Notes: generated from the sequence alone by a model not told the origin. Shown: positions 14,528-24,059, numbered from the stretch's first letter. The stretch: DNA of 29,995 nt from JANYGM01 sp043764015 (GCA_043764015.1 JAYUKY010000112.1:1-29995); one strand, 5' to 3'. A program made the numbers and translations.

Positions 14528-15838
14528 TTATTTTTTTGGCAAATAAAACAACGTAACACGCTCATCTTTAACGAGATATTTTTTTGCCACACGTTGTATA
14601 TCTTCTCTTGAAACAGTCATAAAGCGTTTTATTTCTTCATTGATAAGATTAGCGTTACCGTAATAAGTGTGATAATTAGCAAGATTTTCAGCTATTCCAG
14701 CCATTGTCGCATTTTCCGTATAAAACTCTTTCTCAATTTGATTTTTGAGTTTCTGAAATTCACGTTCCGTAATTATTTCAGACTTCAGTTTTTCGTATTC
14801 CGCTTCCATTGATTTCTCCAAATCTTCTGCTTTTACGCCTGCGCTAGCAATTCCAAAGGCAATAGACACGTTTGGCTCATCTTCCAAATCAAAAGGAAAT
14901 GCACCCACAAAAACCGCTTTTTGTTGTTCATTTTTGATAGCTTTCGTAAGGCGTGAGCTTTCTCCTTGCGACAAAATCTGCATCAGCATAGACACGGCAT
15001 AATAGTCTGGGTTTTTAATTGAAGGGATTTTGAAAGCGTGAATTACGGCAGGAAGCTGAATATTATCATAAACAATGTCCCTGATTTCTTTGCTTTGTTT
15101 AGGTTCTAAGATAGTTGGACGCACAATGGCAGCACCTTTTGGAATATCCTGGAAATAACTAGCAATTAGTTTCTTACTTTGCTCAATATCAAGGTTTCCC
15201 GCAATAGAAAGCGTGGCATTGTTAGGGATATAGAAAGTCTTATAGAAATCCTTAAAATCCGCCTCTGATGCTGCGTTTAGATGCTCCATTGAGCCAATTG
15301 GAGTCCATTGATAAGGGTGTTTTGTGTAAACACGTTTCATTGTTTCGTCCAGAATAGAGCCATAAGGTTGGTTATCACCTCTTTGGCGTTTCTCTTCTTT
15401 TACGACCTCACGCTGCGTTTCAATACCTTTTTTATCAATTTTGGCGTGCAACATTCTTTCAGATTCTAACCACAAAGCCATTTCTAATTGGTTTGCAGGT
15501 AGGATTTCGTAGTAAAAAGTGCGGTCTTGGCTTGTATTGGCATTATTTGTTGCACCTGCGTTATCCAAATATGTATCAAATTCACCACGTTTAATGTTGT
15601 CAGAGCCTTCAAACATCAAATGCTCAAAAAAGTGCGCAAAACCCGTTCTTTTAGGGTTTTCGTTTTTAGAACCAACGTGATAAAGCACAGAAACCGCCAC
15701 AATAGGCACAGATTTGTCTTGGTGCAAAATAACGTGCAAACCATTTGGAAGGTCGTATTCTACATATTTAACGGGATTTTGGGCGAAAAGCGCACCAAAA
15801 GACAGGCAGGCAACAAGCGTAAGGATATTTTTTTTCAT
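14528..15838 (-). CDS. M16-family zinc peptidase, exported
   Basis: This 436-residue protein has a signal peptide (MKKNILTLVACLSFGALFAQ, cut near residue 20) and the inverted zinc motif of pitrilysin/insulysin peptidases HFFEH (H69, E72, H73), with the third ligand probably E149 (VVKEEKRQR). It is the length of one half (two M16 domains), the arrangement in which an active subunit normally works with an inactive partner. No partner gene is adjacent: upstream lies rpmH and downstream the island terminator. The likely place of action is the periplasm. A role in trimming the lanthipeptide is possible from proximity only, and I consider it unlikely given the terminator between them. Confidence 0.9.
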   Translation of the reverse strand: MKKNILTLVACLSFGALFAQNPVKYVEYDLPNGLHVILHQDKSVPIVAVSVLYHVGSKNENPKRTGFAHFFEHLMFEGSDNIKRGEFDTYLDNAGATNNANTSQDRTFYYEILPANQLEMALWLESERMLHAKIDKKGIETQREVVKEEKRQRGDNQPYGSILDETMKRVYTKHPYQWTPIGSMEHLNAASEADFKDFYKTFYIPNNATLSIAGNLDIEQSKKLIASYFQDIPKGAAIVRPTILEPKQSKEIRDIVYDNIQLPAVIHAFKIPSIKNPDYYAVSMLMQILSQGESSRLTKAIKNEQQKAVFVGAFPFDLEDEPNVSIAFGIASAGVKAEDLEKSMEAEYEKLKSEIITEREFQKLKNQIEKEFYTENATMAGIAENLANYHTYYGNANLINEEIKRFMTVSREDIQRVAKKYLVKDERVTLFYLPKK

Positions 15839-15968
15839 TTCTTAAATTTTATAGAAAATTTATTAAGATTTCATTTTTTTGATATAACGAGAAATAATAC
15901 ATAAAAGTATATTTTTTATTAGTTTTTATTAGTTTTTATTAGTTTTTATCAAATTTTTTGTTTCTTTT

Positions 15969-15999
15969 TTTGTTTATAAGAAAAAAGTCTTTATATTTG
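15969..15999 (+). promoter_or_regulatory. Promoter of rpmH-rnpA
   Basis: TTTG (15969-15972), 19 bases, then TATATTTG (15992-15999): a textbook -33/-7 pair for this phylum. Three tandem AGTTTTTATT units lie just upstream (about 15919-15949). The leader of about 60 bases contains no open frame. Confidence 0.75.
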
Positions 16000-16064
16000 C
16001 GTCCTCAAAAAAGAGATAAAAAGAGTTAAAATATTTTAGATTACATAAAAAGAGATACAAGATA

Positions 16065-16223
16065 ATGAAAAGGACATACCAACCTTCTAACCGCAAAAGA
16101 AGAAACAAACACGGTTTCCGTTCACGTATGGCTACTGCTAACGGTCGTAAAGTACTTGCTCGCCGCAGAGCTAAAGGAAGAAAACAGTTGACTGTTTCTA
16201 GCGAAAGAAGACACAAAGCATAA
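16065..16223 (+). CDS. rpmH: 50S ribosomal protein L34
   Basis: The 52-codon gene encodes MKRTYQPSNRKRRNKHGFRS and continues RMATANGRKVLARRRAKGRK, the near-invariant L34 sequence. It is a small, very basic protein of the large ribosomal subunit. It is only 6 bases upstream of rnpA, the order found across bacteria. The tail is slightly longer than in many species (QLTVSSERRHKA), as is usual in Bacteroidetes. Confidence 0.97.
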   Translation: MKRTYQPSNRKRRNKHGFRSRMATANGRKVLARRRAKGRKQLTVSSERRHKA

Positions 16224-16229
16224 GTTACT

Positions 16230-16646
16230 TTGACAATTTATTCAAAAGGTTTACCCAAATCTGAAAGACTTAAAAGCCAAAAAGACATTCAGGAACTATT
16301 CAAAAAGAGTAGTTCCTCTTGTTATTTATATCCCTTCAAACTCGTTTATAAATTTCCTGTTGAAGAAAAATTAGTAGGCAATTCAAATGAAAATAATCCT
16401 CAAAAAATTTTACCACAATTTTTGCCACAACTTTTATTTTCTGTTTCTAAAAAAAGTTTTAAGCGTGCCGTTGACAGAAATATCATTCGCAGACGTATAA
16501 AAGAAGCCTACAGACTAAATAAAAACCTCTTTTTACCCAATATAAAAATTCCCCAACATATTGGTATTATCTATATTGCGAAAGAAATAATGGAATTTGC
16601 AGACATTCAAAAGAAACTTATTCGTGTTTTTGGAATGATAAAATAA
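16230..16646 (+). CDS. rnpA: Ribonuclease P protein component
   Basis: RnpA binds the RNase P RNA and helps it mature tRNA 5' ends. The 138-residue product shows the family signature KKSFKRAVDRNIIRRRIKEA (about residues 75-95) and the N-terminal LPKSERLKSQKDIQELFKK. The start is TTG at 16230: the usual LPKSERL segment begins at residue 8 and there is no ATG between the rpmH stop and that point. It is cotranscribed with rpmH and ends before a shared terminator at 16692-16732. Confidence 0.95.
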   Translation: MTIYSKGLPKSERLKSQKDIQELFKKSSSSCYLYPFKLVYKFPVEEKLVGNSNENNPQKILPQFLPQLLFSVSKKSFKRAVDRNIIRRRIKEAYRLNKNLFLPNIKIPQHIGIIYIAKEIMEFADIQKKLIRVFGMIK

Positions 16647-16691
16647 TTTTTATGTATTTATATACTTGTGATATTTTTCAAATGTTTGCAG

Positions 16692-16732
16692 AAACTGCCA
16701 TTATTTGTGAAGGCACAAACAACGGCAGTTTT
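16692..16732. terminator. Bidirectional terminator between rnpA and glyQS
   Basis: The convergent gap holds a hairpin AAACTGCCATTATTTGTG / CACAAACAACGGCAGTTT (16692-16709 against about 16714-16731) with few mismatches and a short loop. It can serve both genes. Confidence 0.7.
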
Positions 16733-16754
16733 GTATAAATATTTTATTGAAATT

Positions 16755-18266
16755 TTACAATTTCTCCAAAATCCTTTTAATAGAAACGGCTTCCGAAATT
16801 TTAGCATTTATATCAGAAATATTCACACGTTCTTGTGCTGTGGTATCTCTGTGGCGTATGGTAACCATTCCATCTTCTAGTGTTTGGTGGTCAATAGTAA
16901 CACAAAAAGGTGTTCCTAGCATATCTTGGCGTGTATAATTTTTGCCAATAGAACCACGTTCTTCATAAATTGCATTAAAATCATACCTCAAAAGCTCAAA
17001 TATTTCTCTGGCTTTTTCTGGAAGACCTTCTTTTCTGACAAGTGGAAAAACTGCTACTTTGATAGGCGCAAGCGCAGGGTGCAAATTAAGATAAACACGT
17101 AATCTTTCTTCTCCGTTGGCATCTTTTCCAACATCTTCTGTGTAGGCGTTGCACATAGTCGCTAAAAACAGTCTATCTGCTCCAATAGAGGTTTCTACTA
17201 CAAAAGGCACATAATTTTCTTTCAATTCTTCATCAAAAAATTGTAATTTTTTCTTTGAATGAATTTGATGTTGTTTTAGGTCATAATCTGTACGAGAGTG
17301 TATTCCTTCCAGTTCTTTGAAGCCAAATGGAAACTCAAACTCAATATCAGTAGCCGCATCTGCGTAATGAGCGAGCTTTTCGTGGTCGTGAAAGCGCAGT
17401 TTTTCAGCAGGAATACCAATAGCCAGCAGAAATTTGTGTCTTTTTGCTTTCCAATAGTCAAAATGTTCTTTTTGGTCGTTTGGACGTACAAAATACTGCA
17501 TTTCCATTTGTTCAAACTCACGCATACGGAAAATAAATTGCCTTGCAACAATCTCATTTCTAAACGCTTTTCCTATTTGCGCAATACCAAATGGGATTTT
17601 CATACTTGTTCCACGACCGCTTTTTTGCACATTCAAAAAATTAACAAAAATACCTTGTGCCGTTTCTGGACGCAAATAAATAGTTTCAGATTCTTCTGCA
17701 ATAGCACCCATTTGTGTAGAAAACATCAAATTAAACTGCCTTACATCAGTCCAATTGCTTGTTTTTGATACAGGACAAGTAATTTTTTCTTCTAACAAAA
17801 GTTTGCCTACGCCTTCCATATTTTCAGCAGTAAGCAAATCAGCCATTTTTTGGACAAGCGTTTGGGCTATTTTCTGACTGTTCTCTTTGCCTTCTTTTCT
17901 AATTTCTTCAGCCCTATTTTCCACCAAAACATCAGCTCTATAACGTTTTTTGGAGTCTTTATTATCCACCATTGGGTCGTTGAAACTGTCAATATGTCCT
18001 GATGCTTTCCACGTGGTTGGGTGCATAAAAATAGCAGCATCAATGCCTACAATATTCTCGTGGAGCATTGTCATAGCTTTCCACCAGACGTTTTTGAGGT
18101 TATTTTTGAGTTCTACACCATTTTGGGCGTAGTCGTAAACTGCTTGCAAACCATCATAAATTTCGGAAGAAGGAAACACAAAACCGTATTCTTTTGCGTG
18201 AGAGATGATTTTTTGGAGATTTGCCTCTTCTGGCGTGATTTTGCTTTTATTGTTTTTATCAGACAT
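16755..18266 (-). CDS. glyQS: Glycyl-tRNA synthetase (single-chain, class II)
   Basis: The enzyme charges tRNA-Gly with glycine in the cytoplasm. The 503-residue product matches the homodimeric type: VFPSSEIYDGLQAVYDYAQN near the N-terminus, motif 2 region FRNEIVARQFIFRMREFEQM, the TYLRPETAQ-like YLRPETAQGIF segment, and a C-terminal anticodon-binding domain (APIKVAVFPLVRKEGL). I start at ATG 18266 (MSDKNNKSKITPEEANLQKI); an ATG 14 codons upstream would translate an A/C-rich leader tract and follows the predicted -7 box too closely. Confidence 0.96.
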   Translation of the reverse strand: MSDKNNKSKITPEEANLQKIISHAKEYGFVFPSSEIYDGLQAVYDYAQNGVELKNNLKNVWWKAMTMLHENIVGIDAAIFMHPTTWKASGHIDSFNDPMVDNKDSKKRYRADVLVENRAEEIRKEGKENSQKIAQTLVQKMADLLTAENMEGVGKLLLEEKITCPVSKTSNWTDVRQFNLMFSTQMGAIAEESETIYLRPETAQGIFVNFLNVQKSGRGTSMKIPFGIAQIGKAFRNEIVARQFIFRMREFEQMEMQYFVRPNDQKEHFDYWKAKRHKFLLAIGIPAEKLRFHDHEKLAHYADAATDIEFEFPFGFKELEGIHSRTDYDLKQHQIHSKKKLQFFDEELKENYVPFVVETSIGADRLFLATMCNAYTEDVGKDANGEERLRVYLNLHPALAPIKVAVFPLVRKEGLPEKAREIFELLRYDFNAIYEERGSIGKNYTRQDMLGTPFCVTIDHQTLEDGMVTIRHRDTTAQERVNISDINAKISEAVSIKRILEKL

Positions 18267-18300
18267 TCTTTGAGTTTTGAATTTTGAGTTGTGAATTATT
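18267..18300 (-). repeat. A/C-rich pre-start tract before glyQS
   Basis: On the coding strand the bases before the ATG are short imperfect repeats of the form AATTCACAACTCAAAATTCAA. Similar tracts lie before purH and alaS. Confidence 0.5.
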
Positions 18301-18305
18301 GCTTG

Positions 18306-18313
18306 CAAAAGTA
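18306..18313 (-). promoter_or_regulatory. Probable -7 box of glyQS
   Basis: The minus strand reads TACTTTTG here, about 40 bases before the chosen ATG. No clear TTG is found at -33. Confidence 0.45.
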
Positions 18314-18369
18314 AGAAAAAAGCTAAGAATATTTTTGTTAATTCTAAATATTGTTAGCTTTCTGCGGAT

Positions 18370-18864
18370 TTACTCCTCTTCTATAATAGCAAATTCTAAC
18401 GCTTTTGAAAGTTCATCATAAACTTCTGAAAGTATGTTTTCTGGCACATTTTCCCACTTTATAGGAGTGTTTGTTATTCTCCAATCATTATCACCATACA
18501 AAGTATGCCAATAACTTGAGTCTTTTTCGTTTGAAAATTCTGTATATTTTGCTCGTGTTTTGCCTAAATCTGTTATATTTATTTTTGCAACAAAAATTTT
18601 AGAGATTATTTCTTCCTCTCCATAAGGCGGCGTACAAATATATTCTTCAAAGTACAAAAATGCCTTAAAACTTTCTGCATCATTTTCTTTTGTCCAAGTA
18701 CGAGAAAAAAATTGCATCAAATCACTTTCTTCCAAATCATATTTCCATCTAGTTACGTTTGGTGTTGGAAAATCTGTTTGGCACAAATACTTAAAAATAT
18801 TTGTGCAATTTACTTTTTTGCCTTGATAACTTTGTATTTGGCTGATTTTATCTGCGTTTGTCAT
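18370..18864 (-). CDS. Hypothetical protein, 164 residues
   Basis: I do not recognise this family. The protein has no signal peptide or membrane segment, is acidic, rich in Trp and Tyr (VTRWKYDLEESDLMQFFSRT, SSYWHTLYGDNDWRIT) and ends in a helix rich in Glu. It looks like a small soluble cytoplasmic domain. It starts 3 bases after the stop of the OmpA/PD40 gene and should be cotranscribed with it. The frame is good and codon use is like its neighbours. Confidence 0.75.
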   Translation of the reverse strand: MTNADKISQIQSYQGKKVNCTNIFKYLCQTDFPTPNVTRWKYDLEESDLMQFFSRTWTKENDAESFKAFLYFEEYICTPPYGEEEIISKIFVAKINITDLGKTRAKYTEFSNEKDSSYWHTLYGDNDWRITNTPIKWENVPENILSEVYDELSKALEFAIIEEE

Positions 18865-18867
18865 ATT

Positions 18868-20979
18868 TTATAATATCAAAAATTCTACACGTCTGTTGCT
18901 TTGTCTTCCATCTTCTGTGGTATTTTTTTCAATAGGATTTGTAGCTCCAAAACCTTTAAAAGAAAGCCTTATGGCATCAATTCCATTGTTTGAGAGATAT
19001 TCTAGGACTGATTTTGCTCTGTTGGTAGATAAATTTTGGTTGTCTGCGGGCAAACCCACGTTATCTGTATGACCCAAAATCTGTATTTTGAGTTCTTTTT
19101 GTGTTTTCAATAATAAAACCAATCTATCAAGTTCTGCTTTGGACTCATCTCGCAAGTGAAATTTACCAAAATCAAAAAACAAATTATTCAGCCTGATTGT
19201 CTGCCCAGCTTCAATAGGCGACAAATATAAATCTCTTCTGATCTCTTTATATTCAGTTAGTTTACTCAAATCAATATTTTGACTGACTGGATAATACTCT
19301 TCTTTTTTACCCAAAAAGCCATACAAAATACCTGCGGGCAAAACTATTTTATAGCTTCCATCTGTGGCATTGGAGCTTGCAGTACCCAAATTTTTGCCTA
19401 AATTGGTAGTTGCCTTGAGGTTACTATAAGCAATATTTACACCCAAGGGCTTTTTAGTTTTACTATCATATACATTTCCGTACACCAATACAACAGGTTT
19501 TGGACGTGCAGACTTTGGCAAAGCTATTCTGATAATATCTGAAGAATTATTTATGCCATCTTTTGAAGAACTCATATAGGCATACTCACCTGACGCAGGA
19601 ATGGTGTAATAAGCGTCCCAAGCATCTGTATTGATAGCATTTCCAAGATTTTCTGGCTCGCTCCAATTTGTCCAACTGTCATCTAAACGCTTTGTTACGA
19701 AAACATCGTGGCTACCAAAACCTGGCAAACCATCAGTAGAATAATAAAGTGTTACGCCATCAGCCGCCAAAAACGGTGAAACTTCTTTGCCATAAGTAGA
19801 AATAGTAGCCCCCAAATTGCGTGGTTCAGACCATTTATTGGTGTTTTCATCAAGAAAACTCACATACAAATCCTTAGAACCGTGTGTTTCATCACGTTCT
19901 ACTGCCATTATAAGCACTTTTTTATCAGAAGACAAGCAAAATTCATTGAAAGAATTTCTATTATAAAAATTTTCAATATTTACTTTTATAGGCATTTCCC
20001 ACTCACCAGCATTATTTTTGTTGCTAATAGAAATTCCACCACCAGAAAGCGTGCCATCAGCATTATAAATATTGCCTAAAAGTGCAGTATTATTATCTGG
20101 CGTTATAGAAATCATAAAATTGTGTCCATCATTATTGAGTGGTTTTCCAATTTTAGTGGCTTTTCCCCAAGTATTATCTTTCTGACGTTGTGAAAACCAA
20201 ATATCATCTTGCTCTTCTTGTGCATTATCATCTTTTTTGTAAGAATTATAGCTAAAATAAATAGTTTGTCCATCAGGAGAAATCAGAGGGCATTTTTCGT
20301 CAAATTTATTATTGACATTTGCGCCAATTTTCTCTTTTTTGAGAGTTGCAGGCATTCCTGCAAGCAATTTTATAGGAGATTTATCTTGTTTGAACACCAT
20401 TTTATCAGCTAGCGCAGTCATTTTGTCGTGAATAGTAAACCCAAAATCAGTAACATTTTTGACTTCATTTGCAGCGCATTTATAAACACTTTTATTGTTG
20501 ATAAAAAATTCCAAATCTTCTTCTTCCTTAGTAATTTTGAGTGTATTGTATTCTAAGGCACTTTTTTTGATATTTTCATTTAGTGTCCACTCTTTGAGTG
20601 TTGTCCATCTTCCTGCAGAAAGGTGCAAAATCTCGTATTTTCCTTCCGTAGAAATAATAAAAAATAGCCTTCTTATTGCGCCAGCAATTTCTATACCATA
20701 GCCGCCTTTTCCTTCTCCACTAGCAAAAGCGGTTGTAAGCTCAAACGTAAAATCTTTTTCAGGGTGAATATATTGTTTTTTTGTGCTAGAAAATACTTTC
20801 CCTGTTATCAAACCGCCAAGCACTAATTTGCCATCTTTTATATTTCTTTCTGTGTCTTTGGTTGTTGAAATTGTCCATTTATTTTTGTTATCTGAAAAAT
20901 CATCAGAAAATAAAATATCATTTTGTGCATTTACGCTAAAATGAGCAAGAAAAAAGGTGAATAATAGTAGTTTTTTCAT
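18868..20979 (-). CDS. OmpA-family protein with PD40 repeats
   Basis: The 703-residue envelope protein has a signal peptide (MKKLLLFTFFLAHFSVNAQ). A jelly-roll-like N-terminal domain (about 20-200, DDFSDNKNKWTIS) follows. WD40-like PD40 beta-propeller repeats come next (about 225-490, with motifs such as CPLISPDGQTIYFSYNSYK and VSPFLAADGVTLYYSTDG). Then a short carboxypeptidase-regulatory-like beta domain (about 505-585, VLVYGNVYDSKTKKPLGVNI) leads to a C-terminal OmpA peptidoglycan-binding domain (about 595-703, ILGHTDNVG ... NRAKSVLEYL ... SNRRVEF). It is likely anchored to peptidoglycan from the outer membrane or periplasm. This layout is common in Bacteroidetes; the partner or ligand is unknown. 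Confidence 0.92.
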   Translation of the reverse strand: MKKLLLFTFFLAHFSVNAQNDILFSDDFSDNKNKWTISTTKDTERNIKDGKLVLGGLITGKVFSSTKKQYIHPEKDFTFELTTAFASGEGKGGYGIEIAGAIRRLFFIISTEGKYEILHLSAGRWTTLKEWTLNENIKKSALEYNTLKITKEEEDLEFFINNKSVYKCAANEVKNVTDFGFTIHDKMTALADKMVFKQDKSPIKLLAGMPATLKKEKIGANVNNKFDEKCPLISPDGQTIYFSYNSYKKDDNAQEEQDDIWFSQRQKDNTWGKATKIGKPLNNDGHNFMISITPDNNTALLGNIYNADGTLSGGGISISNKNNAGEWEMPIKVNIENFYNRNSFNEFCLSSDKKVLIMAVERDETHGSKDLYVSFLDENTNKWSEPRNLGATISTYGKEVSPFLAADGVTLYYSTDGLPGFGSHDVFVTKRLDDSWTNWSEPENLGNAINTDAWDAYYTIPASGEYAYMSSSKDGINNSSDIIRIALPKSARPKPVVLVYGNVYDSKTKKPLGVNIAYSNLKATTNLGKNLGTASSNATDGSYKIVLPAGILYGFLGKKEEYYPVSQNIDLSKLTEYKEIRRDLYLSPIEAGQTIRLNNLFFDFGKFHLRDESKAELDRLVLLLKTQKELKIQILGHTDNVGLPADNQNLSTNRAKSVLEYLSNNGIDAIRLSFKGFGATNPIEKNTTEDGRQSNRRVEFLIL

Positions 20980-21091
20980 TTATGTAATTGTTTTTGTTAA
21001 GAATTAGCTTTATTTTGAATGATTTAGCAATATATGTGCCGTTTTTGCTTACATTTTTTGTAACATTGCAAAGTAACAAAAAAATTGGACA

Positions 21092-21120
21092 AAAAAAATA
21101 CGGCAAATGCCGTATTTTTT
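21092..21120 (-). terminator. Terminator after the histidine kinase
   Basis: A perfect hairpin AAATACGGCA / TGCCGTATTT with flanking A and T runs; it touches the stop codon of the kinase gene. Confidence 0.8.
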
Positions 21121-22378
21121 AATTCATAATCTGTAATTGAATTAAAATGTTTGTACCTTCATTTAGCTTACTTTTAAGCGAGATTTGCCAATTATGCAGG
21201 CGTACAATGGTTTTTACGTAGCTAAGTCCCAAACCAAAACCTTTGACGTTGTGCAAATTGCCTGTAGGAACTCTATAAAAAGTATCAAAAATGTGTTTTT
21301 GATGTTCCTGTGCTATTCCAATACCATTATCTTCAATAGAAAAAAGTATTATTTTATTCTTTTTTTCTATTTTAAGTGTTGTTTTTATGATGATTTTGGG
21401 TGTTTTATTGATGTATTTTGTGGCATTATCAAGCATTGTATTGATGATATTTCCTAAATGTACTTTATCAGCAAAAATCATATTGTTTTGTGCATTTAAT
21501 TCCAAAATTATCTCAAATTGTTCTTGCCAATTTTTGAGAAAATCAACCAAAAAATCATCTAAAATAATGTTTTCTTTTTGCAGTTGTATTTCTTCTTTTT
21601 CTATTCTTGCAAGCTGTAAAACTCGCTCTACTTGGTTTTTAAGGCGGTTATTTTCTTCTGCAATGATTGTAACGTATTTCAAATGGCGTTCTGGCTGGCT
21701 AAGTATTTCTACTTTTGAAAGTGTTTGTGTAGCCAATGAAATAGTAGAAATAGGCGTTTTAAACTCGTGTGTAAGTGTATTGATAAAATCTTTTTGGAGA
21801 GTTGAAAGGCGTTTTTGCTTGAGAATAACGAACATTGCATAACCAAAAAACATTACCACAACGCCCAAAATAGCCGACATTCCTAACCAAATATTGAGTT
21901 CTTGCAACAAAAAACCCGTTTTTTGAGGAAAACGAATAGCAAAATAATAATTAAATTTGTCCCATTTTGGCAAATGTTTGTCTTGTGTAATATTATTATC
22001 ATTTTTGTTCATTTGGACAAATTTCCCATAAACAACTTTATCTGTTGCACAATCATAAATGCCGTATTCAAAGTTAGTGATAAGGTTTTTTTTCTGAAAT
22101 TCTGTTTTGAGATAGTATTCTAAAACATTTGCATCTATTTCGGTATTGACGTTCACGACAAAATATTGCGGACTAAGCTCTTCCACAGAGTTGATATTAG
22201 GGCTGGTTTCGTGCAGAATGGCAATTTTACGTGCCACTTCGGACAAAGAAATAAAAATTTCTTGTCTAAATTGTTTTTCTCTCACGTCCCACGCCTTGCT
22301 CAACCAATAAACCTGCATTCCGACAATGCCAAGCACGCAAAAAACGCCCAGAAGTATCACAAAACGAATATTTACCAT
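21119..22378 (-). CDS. Membrane sensor histidine kinase
   Basis: From ATG 22378 the product has 419 residues: a first membrane helix (about 5-25, VILLGVFCVLGIVGMQVYW), a periplasmic sensor of about 135 residues with no recognised fold, and a second helix (about 165-186). Next are a HisKA dimerisation domain with phospho-acceptor H204 (FINTLTHEFKTPIS) and a HATPase domain with N-box DNATKY, G1 box DNGIGIA and G2 box GFGLGLSYV. An upstream ATG (22426) would add 16 residues translated from the inverted repeat before the gene, so I reject it. No HAMP domain is evident and no response regulator gene is adjacent, so its partner must be elsewhere. Confidence 0.93.
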   Translation of the reverse strand: MVNIRFVILLGVFCVLGIVGMQVYWLSKAWDVREKQFRQEIFISLSEVARKIAILHETSPNINSVEELSPQYFVVNVNTEIDANVLEYYLKTEFQKKNLITNFEYGIYDCATDKVVYGKFVQMNKNDNNITQDKHLPKWDKFNYYFAIRFPQKTGFLLQELNIWLGMSAILGVVVMFFGYAMFVILKQKRLSTLQKDFINTLTHEFKTPISTISLATQTLSKVEILSQPERHLKYVTIIAEENNRLKNQVERVLQLARIEKEEIQLQKENIILDDFLVDFLKNWQEQFEIILELNAQNNMIFADKVHLGNIINTMLDNATKYINKTPKIIIKTTLKIEKKNKIILFSIEDNGIGIAQEHQKHIFDTFYRVPTGNLHNVKGFGLGLSYVKTIVRLHNWQISLKSKLNEGTNILIQLQIMN

Positions 22379-22382
22379 AAAA

Positions 22383-22470
22383 TAGTGAGTAGCGAAATAG
22401 TGTGTAGTGCTTTTTGTCGTAAGCAATGTATTTCACTACTCACTAAACACTATTTCACTACTTCACTACT
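22383..22470. repeat. Inverted repeat between purH and the histidine kinase
   Basis: TAGTGAGTAGCGAAATAGTG at 22383 pairs with TCACTAAACACTATTTCACT ... near 22440-22470, giving an imperfect stem of about 27 bp with a loop of about 25 bases. It lies between the purH stop (22473) and the kinase start. It also contains direct repeats of CACTACTTCACTA type. Confidence 0.65.
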
Positions 22471-22472
22471 TT

Positions 22473-23993
22473 TTAGTGTTTAAAGTGCCTTATTCCTGTA
22501 AAAACCATAGAGATATGATTGTTATCACAAAAAGCAATAGAGTCTTTGTCTTTAATTGAGCCGCCTGGCTGAATAACTGCTTGAATACCTGCATTATACG
22601 CAATTTCCACACAATCAGGAAAAGGAAAAAACGCATCAGAAGCCATTACAGCCCCTTTCAACTCCATTCCAAATTGCTGGGCTTTCTCTATTGCGTGTTT
22701 GAGCGCATCTATACGTGAGGTTTGCCCAACACCGCTAGAAAGCATTTGAGAGCTATTTGCCAAAATAATAGCATTTGATTTGCTATGTTTTACGAGTTTA
22801 TTTGCCAATAAAAGTGCTTTTATTTCGTCTGATGAAGGTTTTTTATTGGTTACGAAGTTCAAATCTTTTTCTGTTTCATTTTTAATATCTTTTTCTTGCG
22901 AAATAACACCATTCAAAAGCGTTCTAAAAGTAGTTTTTGGTTGAATATCTTGCTGATTTTCTTGTTTATTTTTTGTTATTTCTTTTTGATGTAAGATAAT
23001 TCTATTTTTCTTGTTTTGGAGAAGAATTAAGGCATTTTCATCAAAATTTGGAGCTATCAAAATCTCAAAAAACAAGCTATCCATTGCTTGTGCCGTTTCC
23101 AAATCAATTTTTTGGTTAGCTATCAAAACGCCCCCAAAGGCAGAAATAGTGTCAGCCGCAAAAGCTAGTTTGTAGGCTTCGTGTAGGGTAGTGGCAGTAG
23201 CGCAACCACAAGCGTTATTATGCTTTAAAATAGCTACGGTAGGTATTTTTGTATCAAAATCAGCCATTAAATCAATAGCAGCATCAACATCTAACAAATT
23301 ATTATAGCTTAATTCTTTGCCCGAAATTTGTGAGAAAATTTCTTCTAAATTTCCAGAAAAACTAGCTTTTTGATGCGGATTTTCTCCGTAACGCAATGTT
23401 TTATTACTAATTTCTGCAAAATATTCAAAGATTTGTTTGTCATAATTTGCCGTTAGTTCAAAAGTTTGTAAAGCTAATTTTCTGCGTTCTGAAAGCGTAG
23501 AAGTATTTTTTTGTAAAATTCCTTCTAATATTTCATATTGATTTTTAGAAGAAATCACCAATACATCATTAAAATTTTTGGCAGCAGCACGAAGCATAGC
23601 CACACCACCAATATCAATTTTCTCAATAATTTCTTCTTCAGATGCGTTTGTCGCAACTGCATCAGCAAAAGGGTACAAATCTATCATCACTAAATCAAAG
23701 GTAGGTATTTGATAATGAGTGAGTTCTGTTGTGTCTTGCTCATTTTCTGAACGTGCCAAAATGCCGCCAAAAACCTTTGGGTGAAGGGTTTTCACTCTTC
23801 CACCTAATATCTCAGGAAAAGCTGTTAAATCTTCTATTTTGGTACATTTAACGCCCAAATTGATAATATATTGGTACGTTCCACCAGTTGAGTAAATTTC
23901 AGTATTATTTTTCTCTAAAAGTTTAATTATTTCTTGTGTACCATTTTTGTTAAAAACGGAAATTAGGGCTTTTTTTATTGTTTTTTCGTTCAT
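22473..23993 (-). CDS. purH: AICAR transformylase / IMP cyclohydrolase
   Basis: This bifunctional enzyme does the last two steps of purine synthesis, AICAR to FAICAR to IMP. The 506-residue protein has an N-terminal MGS-like cyclohydrolase domain (ALISVFNKNGTQEIIKLLEK, STGGTYQYI, LGGRVKTLHPKVFGG). The transformylase domain follows, with LRYGENPHQKASF, ILKHNNACGCA, SAFGGVL and the C-terminal GVGQTSRIDALKHAI ... DAFFPFPDCVE. A loop around residues 325-365 is somewhat Gln/Lys-rich and longer than in enteric enzymes, as is common in this phylum. All expected motifs are intact. Confidence 0.97.
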   Translation of the reverse strand: MNEKTIKKALISVFNKNGTQEIIKLLEKNNTEIYSTGGTYQYIINLGVKCTKIEDLTAFPEILGGRVKTLHPKVFGGILARSENEQDTTELTHYQIPTFDLVMIDLYPFADAVATNASEEEIIEKIDIGGVAMLRAAAKNFNDVLVISSKNQYEILEGILQKNTSTLSERRKLALQTFELTANYDKQIFEYFAEISNKTLRYGENPHQKASFSGNLEEIFSQISGKELSYNNLLDVDAAIDLMADFDTKIPTVAILKHNNACGCATATTLHEAYKLAFAADTISAFGGVLIANQKIDLETAQAMDSLFFEILIAPNFDENALILLQNKKNRIILHQKEITKNKQENQQDIQPKTTFRTLLNGVISQEKDIKNETEKDLNFVTNKKPSSDEIKALLLANKLVKHSKSNAIILANSSQMLSSGVGQTSRIDALKHAIEKAQQFGMELKGAVMASDAFFPFPDCVEIAYNAGIQAVIQPGGSIKDKDSIAFCDNNHISMVFTGIRHFKH

Positions 23994-24035
23994 TATTGAG
24001 TAATTGTGAATTTTAAATTGTGAATTGTGAATGAA
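23994..24035 (-). repeat. A/C-rich pre-start tract before purH
   Basis: The coding strand reads CACAATTCACAATTTAAAAT, TCACAATTACTCAATA, then ATG. Repeats of TCACAATT end directly at the start codon. A second short repeat (CGTAATT, three copies at about 24045-24070) runs into the end of the next gene. Confidence 0.5.
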
Positions 24036-24059
24036 TACAAAAAACGTAATTCGTAATTT

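Noticed and set aside
14528..15838. M16 peptidase as part of the lanthipeptide cluster
   Set aside because: It is on the opposite strand beyond a strong bidirectional terminator and lacks the shared promoter module.
15900..16230. rpmH region as the replication origin
   Set aside because: dnaA is not adjacent and no cluster of DnaA boxes was seen; rpmH-rnpA near oriC is not a rule in this phylum.
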